NCBI GenBank assembly: GCA_026770585.1
Contig: MU646596.1
Span: 70,942 to 91,850, forward strand
Origin: Baffinella frigidus
Taxonomy: Eukaryota > Cryptophyceae > Cryptomonadales > Baffinellaceae
DNA length: 20,909 nucleotides
Reading direction: 5' to 3'
Shown here: positions 9,001 to 20,500 of the stretch, one piece after another
Numbering within the stretch: the first letter of the stretch is position 1
How the letters are laid out: the number at the start of each line of letters is the position of its first letter
The notes under the pieces: model-generated
What the model saw: only the letters and a program-made list of their open reading frames with translations
Databases searched by the model: none
Told to the model about the DNA's origin: nothing
Translations under genes and position numbers: made by a program

Positions 9001-12000
9001 TAAGTGCGAGGGTTAGGTGAACGTTGACGACCAAATCGTCAATTTCTAGGGCGCATCATAACTCCCGTGAGGGTTGGTGGCACGATCGAAGTGCGGCGCT
9101 TCGGAGGGCTGGTTTCTGGAGTGTGCTCTGATCTCAGCATTCTCAGCATGCTGCGCATTCTGATTTATTAGAGATTATTCTCGCCGTTTCGCCAACCCCA
9201 TGCCGTCGCCGAGCGAGGAACGGGGCTGTCTTGGACACTGGTCGGGGGGGCTTGATTCATTAACCGTAAACCATAAACCATAAACCATGACCTGAAACCC
9301 GAAACCCGAAAAACCCAAACCCCAAACCCCAAACCCGGAACCCGAAAACCCCAAACCCCAAACCCCAAACCCCAAACCCCAAACCCCAAACCCCAAACCC
9401 CAAACCCCAAACCAGGGTGGGGGTTTTGGAGCTGGGAGGCGCCTGCGGAAGCCGGTAACCTCCGCATGGATTTTGGGCCCATTTCGGGCCGAGTTTCCGT
9501 TACCTTATCCGTAGGAACCCCCCTATGTCACTACGGATTGCCTACCGTAGGGTCACAGGTCTTACCGCTTAGGGGTTATTCGTCTTATCGCTTAAGGGTT
9601 ATTCGCAGAACCCCCTAAGCATGGCCCTTAGTGGGCCCTGAGTGGGTCCTTAGTGGGTTAAGCTTGATTCGGCGCCCATGGAGTCCCCACCAGGGAGGCG
9701 CTTTCCATTCGGCAGCTGCCACCCACACAGTGGACTACAGACCTTTCATCAAATGTCAACTTACCCTGTGTGCAGTTAACTTTAAGGATTTTCTACTGCA
9801 AATTTGGTCACGTTACCGCTAAATCTAGGGTTCCCGAAACCCTCGAAGCCCACCGTGTGGAGTGGGCTCTTACTGGGTTATTCCACGGAGGGTTTCCCAA
9901 GGCCCGTAGCAGATTATTCCAAGGCCCTTATTGGGGTTTTGTTATTCCAAGACCCTTAGGGGGTTCCGCTGTGGAGCGAGTTTGGCACGAAATCCAACGC
10001 CGAGGTTGGAATTCGACCTTGGCTTTTCCGTAGGGACCCCCTATGTCCCTACGGTAGGGCCTATGGGTTGCGTTTAGATGGACTTCTTCTTCTTCTTTAT
10101 CACTCTCGATGCAGGTCCTAAATGAGGTCCTTGAGCCTTGAGTTGAGTGATACAAAAGTCTATGAGCCTTCAGAAACGGGCCCGCCTCAGAGGCAAGAGC
10201 TGGATGGACTGTTCCCTTCTCGCTCGACAGCGGGGCGTTTCCGCGTTGAAAGTTCAACGCATGGCCCTTGGTAGATTATTCCAAGGCCCTTATTGGGTTA
10301 TGGTTATTCCAAGGCTCTTAGGGGATTATTCCACGTTGAAAGTTCAGCGAATGGCTCCGACTCCCGGAAAAACGGTGTTTAGGCTCCAGGTGTCGTGCCG
10401 ACTCCAAATTAATAGGGTACCGGCCTGAAAATGGGGTAGTTAGGCCTGCGGTATTGCCTAGGACCTCCTACCGTAGGCCGAGACTTTTTGGTCCTCGGAT
10501 CCCTCGGCCTACGGTAGGAGGTTCTAGGCAACGCCGTATGCCTAACTACCCCATTTTCAGGCCGTTGGCCTATGAAAATCCTAAATAACACCTCAAGGGC
10601 CCGGCGTGGCCTGCCACTCGAGAATGCTGGAGGACCCTATTTAAATGTGGGGTTGTAAATATTTGTACCAGGATAACGTAACCAACCTCGTGACTGTGCT
10701 AATTTCGAAGAGTTACGTGACCAACCTCACGAAAGTTACTACACAAATGCCCACATGTAAAAGCAAACGGTTTTTAATAGGCCCCTCTTGCATTCACGTG
10801 TGGTGCCTTAAATAGTCATGTCCCGAATGACCGATATTTAAAAAATAGAGCGATTAAAATAGAAACTCATTTAACTTGGAATGCTAAACATCCATTTCAT
10901 GAATTAAAAGCACATAAACTCCGAAGTGATTATAAAGTATTCATACGTCCAGATTTAGATGAGGGGGCGCACAACGAGGGGAGAGTCCGACGGCCGATGA
11001 CTGATTTCATAGGAAAACAGTTTGAATTTAAAACTTTCCGGCAATGAAATTTACTACACACAATGAGTTTTACTAGTAATATCAAAGCATTCGTGTTGTA
11101 ATTCTGATTGAATCCAATGGTTTTAAATTAAAACCGTTTCCCTATGAGATTTGAGGGATGGTTTTAAATTAAACCCGTTTCCCTTCGAGATTTGAGGGAC
11201 TCTGGCTCAGGAACCCTGGTGAGGACCTCTGGATGACTGGTTTGGGGAACTCCGACCGATGACTGATTTTGAGGAACTCTCGTTACGGAAGCTTGGAGCC
11301 CTGAGGGGCTTTCTTGGGATCTGAAGCGGATCAAATCCCCTTTCTGGGCCTGAAAACGTTCAAATCCTAAAAGGGGCTAAAAGGGGGTGAGCGTAGAGGG
11401 GATTTGGTCCACTGCAGGTCCCAAAAAGCCCCCCAGGGCTGAAAGGTTCCGAAACTAACTCTGGTGCACCTCACAGGGGTTTCAGAAGCGCTGGGGCTGC
11501 ATGCGAACAGGCGAGTCGTGGAGGTATTCCACTGCCAGCCAGGATCTTTTACCTTAAGTCAACAAACCTGATCCTCGGCAGTAAGTTGCCATTTCGTTTA
11601 GATGGACCGGCGCCGCATTTGACTTGAGGCTGTGGTTTTCAGGGGGGGTTGACTTAGGCGAAATGTTCTGGCTCAGAGTGTATTCCCGCAAGACATTCCA
11701 CCCCCGCCAGCAGCTCCCTCCGACCCTTGGAACCCACCACGCCAGAGTCTTGGAAGGGGTTGTCAAACGTCAATTCCTTCTCAAGGCAGTGGTTTTCAAA
11801 CGTCAACAACCGTGTCCTGATACGGTTTAAAAAATCCAACCCCCTCCTGCGCTCTGGCGTGGCAGTCGCTCTTGAGCAAGGAGGGGGGAAACTTCAAGGG
11901 GTTTAAAGACTTTCATCACACCAGAACCACCACTCGAGGCTGGAAAGGGGGGCATTTAAAATGTGGGTGTTAAACTTTGTACCAGTCACGGGCGGGTTTG

Positions 12001-14515
12001 GTCACGTACTCGCTCGAATTCGAGCGGGTTGGGCAAATAACCTGTCTATTTATGTGAAAATTACTACACATCCCTTCACAAGTAAAGGACTTGTAAAGTT
12101 ATTTTTTTTAAAATACACACATTTCTAGCCTCGAGTGGCATGTCCAGATGCTAGCCATGGAGTTTTATTCCGTGGCCCACGCCAGGTCACAAGTTTCTTT
12201 TTCACACACACTCGTTCGCGCTAAAAGTGTTTAGATGGCTTATTGTGGTACTTATTTTGTTAGATCCGGACGTGTTCCGCATGGCAAGAGCTCCAATTCC
12301 CATCACTTTTGGCGTGTTCCCCGGGTTGAATCAACTTTGCTCGAACGAATCATCATTTTACTACACGATCTTGAAAACCGACCTTCTGCCCTGGCGTGGG
12401 AGGTCGCTCGAGAGCTGCAGACAGAGCAGACATAGGCTCATACGCCCTACCGTAGGGCCCTAGGACCTGCCTAGGACCTGTAGGGGGTTCTCCAAGACCC
12501 CCTCGCCACTTAAGGGATGGCCACGAGCGCCCTGCTTTGATGCCAGCCCCGACTACTGGGTGAACGTCGTACTGCGCAATGCTGCCATGGCGACGCGTCT
12601 CCTGAAGAGCGAGGTGCCCTCTCTCTCTCTCTCTCCCACCTCTCCGCTCTCTCTCCCTCTCTCCCTCGACGAGCTTGCCGGCGGCACCTGACCAGCCTGC
12701 CATGGCAGCGAATACCTCCTTGCGTCGCCGCGACGGCAAACAACCACTTTGCCGAAAGTGGTCGATGCGTCCCGTGAGCTCACGGGTCACTCTAATAGGG
12801 AAACGGCCTGAAAATGGGGTAGTTAGGCCTACGGCATTGCCTAGAACCTCCTACCGTAGGCCGAGACTTTTTGGTCCTAGGATCCCTCGGCCTACGGTAG
12901 GAGGTCCTAGGCAATGCCGTATGCCTAACTACCCCATTTTCAGGACGTTAGCCTATGAACTCTGGCGTGGGCGGTCAGACTTGTACCATTGCAACCCTTT
13001 GCCAATCGCGAACGGGCGTTTCGCCCCGTTCAGTTCCTTTAGGTCCCTTAGGTTTTGATTTCTCCCAACATAGCCCAACGACACGCCTTTCCGTAGAAAA
13101 GATTTGCAGAAAAGGCATTTTTTCTTTCCACGCTGGCCCCGCGAAACCAGAGGGCTGGACCCTAGCCTGGTTTCAGGTGTGGGGCACAGGCGTCCCTTCT
13201 TTACATGTCCTTTAAGAAGGATTGGTGGGCCTGGCACTGAAATGACATGTGGCTCCAGGCGGCATCGTTCATCGCCCGTTAGAGTTGCTTTACTCCACAC
13301 AAACGTTTCGCCCGGGGCCCGAGTTGACTACTTCTGCGTCCAGACTCGGATTCTGGGCCGACTCGGGACCATGGGTGCCGCGCGGCACCGCCTTTGTTCC
13401 TACGCTAGACCTGATGGGGAGCAATCGCAAAAGTCAATTTCGACAAATTACCTTCAAATTCTGTCAACTTTTGGAGAAATAGCCGGATTTCCGGCTATTT
13501 TGTGTAAAGGGAGTCGATGAGATTGCCCACACTCAGGTCTAGCGTAGTCTCGGTCTAGGGGGCACGATGCCTCCGGCAACTGAACCAGAAGGCTGAACCC
13601 TAGCTTGGTTTCAGGTGTAGGGGGCAGGCGTGCGGCTTCCAGGTGTGGGGACCAGGCGTCCCTTCCACCAACCCTCACGGCTTGGGCAAATCGACGATTT
13701 TTGATTTCCCGATTTCAAGGGGAATTGGAGCCGTTGAAGTCGGATTCCGACTTGAACCTCCTTGAAATCCCGGGTCGAAAATCGTCGATTTGCCCAAGCC
13801 GTGAGGGTTGGTGTTTTTTTGCATGTATGTGTGGAGGAGGAAGCGCACTCTAAATCCGCTTTCGAGCGAGCTTGGCACGAAATCAAAAGCCAAGGTCGAA
13901 AATCGACGTTGGCTTTTCAGTAGCCCCCCCCTATGTCCCTACGGTTTGGATCCGTAGGGCCTATGGATTACGTTTAGATGGACTGTTCCCTTCTCGCTCG
14001 CCAGCGGACACGTTGCAGAGCTCTCCAGCACTAGGGTTGATTAACACGCGAAATGTTAATTAACATTAACATTTCGCGTGTACCTTGGCAGGAGGTGGAG
14101 TTGAAATCCATCCGGAAAATGCTCGTATGAGCGGCCGACACGGGGTACAGTAAGTGGCACAATGCGTCGAGCATGTGCGGCACTGACGCTGATTGCTTGG
14201 CAATAAATTATCGATCTCGCTTCGCGTGTACCACAAAACACTTTTAGCGCGAAACGTCGCGTTTTGAAATCCCCGCTTGTGACCTGGCGTGGCCCTGGCG
14301 TGGCCCCTATTTTCAGGTGTGGGGGGCGGGCGTGCGGCTGCGGGCGTCGCCGCTGGGAAACAAGGGGGTGCACTTGACTGCGTCCGTGCAGCACCAGCGT
14401 CCGACCCCCCCAGGTCTCTCTCCTTCTCTTGCTCACCCTCTATCTCTCTCCCTCTCTCTCGCCCTCCCTATCTCTCGCCCTACCTCTCTCTCGCCCTCCC
14501 TCTCTCTCGCCCTCC

Positions 14516-14573
<58 letters not shown>

Positions 14574-17500
14574 CCCTCTCCCTCTCCCTCTCTCTCTCAC
14601 CCTCGCTCACCCTCTCCCTCTCCCTCTCTCTCTCTCTCTCCCTCTCGCTCGCTCGCTCGCTCGCTCGAACCTTAAATTTTCGAGGGGGGGGGGGACATTC
14701 GAGAGAAACATCTCAAATCCTCGTTTTGGGCCTTGCGTGGCAGGGAGGACGCACTCGGCAATGGCGGCCGAACTTGCCAAACACCTCGCGCCTCTCGCCA
14801 GCGCACAGGTCGTTATCCGGGGGAGCAGCGTGTTGAAGGAGGCTTAGGGTGTGGGGTTCAGGGTGACCTAGGGTGACCTAAGATGACCTAGGGTGTGGGG
14901 TTCAGGGTTCAGGGTGGCCTAAGGTGACCTAGGGTGTGGGGTTCAGGGTCCAGGGTTCGGCCGAACTTGCAAAACACCTCGCGCCGCTCGCCAGCGCACA
15001 CGTTATCTCAGTACACTGTTAGGGTGAATATTCACCCTAACTCGCCCTAGGCAGGTCCTATTCACCCAAACTCGCCCTAGGCAGGTCCTATTCACCCAAA
15101 CTCGCCCTAGGCAGGTCCTATTCACCCAAACTCGCCTTAGGCAGGTCCTAGGGCCCTACGGTAGGACGTATGATCCTAATCGCCACTTAAGGGATAGGTC
15201 CAAGCCAAACGAGGCCTCCTCGGGAGGGTATTACACTGCCAGGGCGGAGTTGTTGTTTTAGTCAACTCACCTGCGGATGCGTAGTAAAGAAGTCGTTATC
15301 CGGGGGAAACTGTTTTTCTTTCTTTTCCTTTGACAACGAAAGTTACTCCGCAAATGCTTAAATATTACTAATCACGCGGTGGACTGCGAACCTTTCATCA
15401 AAAGTCAACTTGCCTGAAGACAGTCAACTTTTCGGATTTTTCTGATGCAAATTGGTCACGTATCACCCTGGAATCCAGGGTCAACGAAACCCTCGTAGCC
15501 CACCGTGTGGTAAGAACGAATTGTGTGGTAATTTTTGTTGCCAGGAAATGAAAGAAAAATTGGTTTTGGTTCATGTTTATCCGGGAAAACTACAAAATTT
15601 GTTCTTATCAGTAATGTTAAAGCATTTGCGAAGAAATTTTCGTTGTCAGGGAATGAGAGGAAAATAGGTTTCCCCGGATAAGTCTCTCCCTCCGCGTCCA
15701 GCAGCGTGTTGAAGGTGACCTAGGGTGTGGGGTTCAGGGTTTAGGGTTTCGGGGTTAGGGTGTAGGGTTGAGGGGTCGGGGTTCAGGGGTGTCTCTCTAG
15801 CCCCCGGTTAGCCGAGATAACCAATGCAGATCACGGATAACCGTTGATAGAGACGGATTTCGAGTCATGACTCGTCCACTCGTAGGTAGTATGTGACACC
15901 CTAGATTTCGTTGTTGGATGCAATTCCGCAACACCCTCGACACTCGCGATTGTACGGGCGCCCAATAAATCCATGATCTTATGGGTGTCCCATAAATTCA
16001 CGATCCCACTCGGGAGGCTACGAAGCACGTCTTGCCCGGATGTATGGACGTAACGTGACCAAAATCGCTGTCTTTTGGCGTGTTTCCTTAGAAACAATCC
16101 GATAATTAACTTTAGAATGTTCCCCGTAGAGTTCCGAATGGGTACGGCCCAACCATCGCTTCGGGACTTTGGTGATGTAGTCAGGCTGTCACGCTCCCCA
16201 ACTGTAACCAGAAACCCTGAACCCTAAACCCTGAACCCCCAACCCTAAAGCCTAGACCCTAAGCCCTAAACCCTGAACCCTGAACCCCCAACCCTAAGGC
16301 CTAGACCCTAAGCCCCAAACCCTAAACCCCAAACCCCAAAGCCCAAAGCCTAGACCCTAACCCGTCGACTTGACCAGAAACTCTGGACCCTAAAGAGGGC
16401 ATGCAATAAATCCACAATCTGATGGGCGTCCAAGAATCCACCCCAAATCCTGCCCACCAACCCCTAAACCGCTATCGAGGCAATACGGGGTTGATTTAAA
16501 ATCCAGGACTGGAAATCTGGTCTCAGCTTTTCATTTTAAAAGTCCAATTCCCTTAGGATCCAGGTAAAAGTTTTTTAAATCCTTTAAAATTGTGCCACGT
16601 CCTCGAAAATTGTGTCACGTCTTCAAAGTGTGTCACGTCCATTTTGTCACGTCCCCTTCAAAATTGTGTGTCACGTCCTCGGGCTGTCCACAAATCTCCC
16701 TCCGCACAGGCTGCAGCCAGCGGGGGGTGGACCCCAAACCCTCAACGATATACAATAAGCAACACAAACTCGGCGTTAAACCCTAAACCCTAAACTCTAA
16801 CCCCTGCAGGCTGGGGGGGGGGCGAGCGATGTGCCAGAGGGCATAGCGGTCGGCCCGGCGGTTGCGCTGGCTCTCAAGCACGTTGCAGCGGGCTCTGAAC
16901 CCTAAACCCTGAACCGTCCCTAGTCCCTAGTCCCTGATCCTTGGTCCCTAAACCCTGAACCCTGAACCCTAAACCCTAAACCCTAAACCCTGAACCCTAA
17001 ACCCTAAACCCTAAGCCCTAGATCCTCAACCCTCAACCCTCAACCCTAAACCCTAAACCCTAAACCCTGAACCCTGAACCTTGAACCCTAGACCCTAAAC
17101 CCTGAACCCTAAACCCTAAACCCTGAACCATAAACCCTGAACTGTAAACCCTAAACCCTAAACCCTAACCCCCCCGTGTGTTTCCTCTCCGCTGTGCACT
17201 CCGGCTATGTCCAGTGAAATGGCGTGAAATCGAAGGCTCAGCCCACACAGCGGACTACGACGGGATCTTGAGTAACCGCTAGGCGACAAGACCTAGGACC
17301 CTACGGTAGGCAACCCGTAGGGACATAGGGGGTTTCCTACGGATAAGGTAACGGAAACTCAGGCTCTCAGAGCCCGAAAATCCCTTCGAAGCCCTCTGTG
17401 TGGCTTCTCCCGTTTCGAGAACAACCTCGAATTTAACTCGAATTTATCGAATTTAACTCGAATTTAAGGTCTCTCTCGCTCACCAAGCACCCCCCCCACG

Positions 17501-20500
17501 CAGGGCTGGAGGAGGGGGTATTCAAAAGTCATTTTTGAAGGGAAACCTTTCTCAAAAGTCAGTTTTTAGCACAAAAACGGCTCCAAGAACGAGCAAACGG
17601 CTCCAAAAACGAGCACGGAATACCCCACCCAAGGGCCTGGAGTGGCTCTCTCCTCCCCCTCCCCACACGAGAACGCTAGAGGGGCCTATTTAAAACCAGG
17701 GTGCTTAGAAAAGTGGGCATTTGTGTAGTAATTTTCGTTGATTGGTCACGTTACCAGCCATATATTGGCCAGTCACGAAGTTGGAATACCTTGTCCTGGT
17801 ACAAATATCTACAACCCCACATATAAATAGGGCCCTCTAGCATTCTCGAGTGGCCCACACAGCGGACTGTGAAGGTGTTTCGTGAATAACCCACACATGG
17901 ATAAGCCATGAGACTCTACAGCACGCAATCCGTAGGGACCGCTGCTGAGCGAGGACGTGATTCCATTTTAAAGGATTTAAAAAACTTTTACCTGAATCCT
18001 GAGGGAAATGGACTTTTAAAATGGAAAAGCCACGACCAAATTTCCGGTTCTGGCCTTTAAAATGAACCCCCAGTTGCCTCGATGGCGGATAATGTCAACC
18101 CCCAGTTGTCTCGATAGCGGATAGGACATCCGTATGAACAACCCTAAACCCTAAACCCTGGACCCTGGACCGTAAACCCTAAACCCTAACCCCCCCGTAT
18201 GTTTCCTCTCCGCTGTGCACTCTACGGCAGGCTATTGGACGCCCATCAGATCGCAAATTTGTTGCATGCCCCCTTTAGGGTTCAAGGTTTCGGGTTAGTT
18301 ACGGCAGGCAAGAGGGGCATAGGATTGTTCATACGGATGTGCTAACCGATTCTCGGTGGATCAGCCACCGAGAACCGCAAATTCCCAACCCCAAACCCCA
18401 AACCCCAATCCCCAAACCCCAAACCCCAAACCCCAAACCCCAAACCCCAAACCCCAAACCCCAAACCCCACACCCCAAACCCCACACCCCAAACACCAAA
18501 CACCAAACACCACACCCCAAACACCAAACCCCTCTCCCGCAGAACGCAAAACGCTCCCGCCTGACGTTAGTCAGGCAGTACCCCCCGCGCGGTTCAGGGC
18601 GCGAAGCGCGGTTTAGGGCACTTCGCGCCCTAAACCCTAATCCCCAAACCCCAAACCCCAAACCCCAAACCCCAAACCCCAAACCCCAAACCCCAAAACC
18701 CAAACCCCAAACCCCCGCAGAACGCAAAACGGTCCTGCCTGACGTTCGAGTACCCCCCGGTACTCGAACCGCTCCCGCCTCACGCGCTCCGCGCCCCACA
18801 GGGGAGGGGGGGTACCGAATCGACGGCGGCGTATTCCCATCTGAACCCCAACCCCTCTCCCGCAGAACGCAAAACGGTCCCGCAGAACGCGCTTCGCGCC
18901 CTAAACCCCAAACCCCAAACCCCAAACCCCAAACCCCAAACCCCAAACCCCAAACCCCAACAGAACGCAAAACGCTCCCGCCTGGCGTTTGAGTACCCCC
19001 CGGGCGTCTCCCTCCCCTCGTCTTCGTACCCGGCGGCGTTCCCCGTAGCGCTCCTCGGGGACGCGGCGCACGCGATGCCCCCGACGCTCTTTCAGGTCCA
19101 CACGAATGAATGGACGTTTTAGGGATAAATGGACGTTTTAGGGATAAATGGACGTTTTAGGGGTTTGTGGGGAAGAATAAATCGACGGTTTAGGGGGGAG
19201 GGGGGGGTGATCACGTTTCAGACCGAAAAGCGATCGGAAACGTGATCAGTTGCTGACTTTTGGAGTGTTTCCTGGGCAATATTCCCATGATTGACTTAAG
19301 AATCTGTTCACAAGGGTAGTCTCGTGTGGGTTCTCCCTCTCTCTCCGCCTGATTTTCATCTCGAAAGATAACTGAATCAGTTCCCCAATAGCGTTTTCAC
19401 TTTAATTAGGAGACCTGATCAAATTTACTATGCCCTAACTAATTTCTCCTGTTTAACCTCCTATTGAAAAAGAACTTATTCAGTGATCTTCCGAGATGAA
19501 TTTGCTGGCGCTCGTTTGGCGAGACGGGGCTCTTTTTCACACAACGCGACGGATTTGTCCCCTCGTGGAGCCATTTCTGATTTCAGCCATGGGCCCCTTC
19601 TTGAAGCCATTTCTAACACGTGTTCTTGGAGCCATTCCTAGCGCGGAAAATTCCTGGAGCCATTCCTAACACGGAACATGGCTTCTTGGAGCCATTTCTA
19701 AGTGTTCTTGGAGCCATTTCTAACACGTGATGGGGAAAAAACGGCAGGGCCCCGCTCTGGCGCTAGAGGACGCGTGGACGCTGGTGGAAGCGGTGGTGGT
19801 CAAGGACGAGAGTGGCGCGGGGGCGCTCCTGCGCGGGGCGCCTCTCAGCAGGTGCGTTCTTCTTCTTCTTTATTACACTGCCAGCGAGAATATTTCGTGA
19901 AGGACGTGGAGACCCCTTTAAAAGACTATAATGGGTCTCAGGCCCATTATAGTGTTTATAATGGGTCTGAGACCCATTATTATGTTTTAAAGGGGTCTTT
20001 TTCTGCGAAATGTTCTCGCTGGCGGTGTATTACTCTCGATACGTGGAAGCGGTGGTGGTCAAGGGCGAGCGCGGCGCGGGGGCCCTCCTGCGCGGGGCGC
20101 CTCTAAGCAGGTTCGTTCTTCTTCTTCTTCTTCTTTATTCCTCTCGATGCAGGTCCTAACCACACAGTGGACTACGGACCTTTCATCAAAAGTCAATTTA
20201 CCCTGTAGGCAGTTCACTTTTAAGGGTTTTCTCATGGAAAATTGGTCTCGTTGCCGCTAAATCTAGGGGTCCCGAAACCCATTCCCACACAGCGTGTTAC
20301 GCAGGGATTGTCGACGCATGGGCGCACGTTCGCCACGCAGGGCTCGAGGGGAGGGTATTCAAAAGTCAATTTTTTAAAGGAAAACGGTATTCAAAAGTCA
20401 TTTTGGGGGGAAACGGCTCCAAGAACGCACAAATAGCTCCAAGAACGCACATGGAATACCCCACCCAAGGCCCCACTACTGCAAAGCCACAGAGGAAGTC

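Noticed and set aside
10804-11529. Possible promoter or gene in the A/T-rich stretch
   Set aside because: Only short frames and local duplications; base composition alone does not support a gene.
14289-14847. Serine/leucine/proline frames across the CT tract (also 2363-2695 and 12353-12790)
   Set aside because: Low-complexity translation of (CT)n or (GA)n. Only the 65-nt exon-9 island at the end of the first one looks coding.
15031-15150. CRISPR-like array
   Set aside because: Four head-to-tail 30-bp copies without spacers, in eukaryotic intron sequence; a plain tandem repeat.
18339-18992. Open frames of up to 217 codons rich in PNPKPQT or GVWGLGF (also 6957-7424 and 9168-9482)
   Set aside because: They are the products of reading CCCCAAA/CCCTAAA heptamers, whose period gives repeat peptides in any frame; stops and starts are fortuitous and both strands are equally open.
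20043-20110. Second copy of exon 12 as a functional exon
   Set aside because: No AG acceptor lies just before it, and including it would duplicate the helix after the GD motif. Kept as a duplicated fragment unless transcripts show otherwise.
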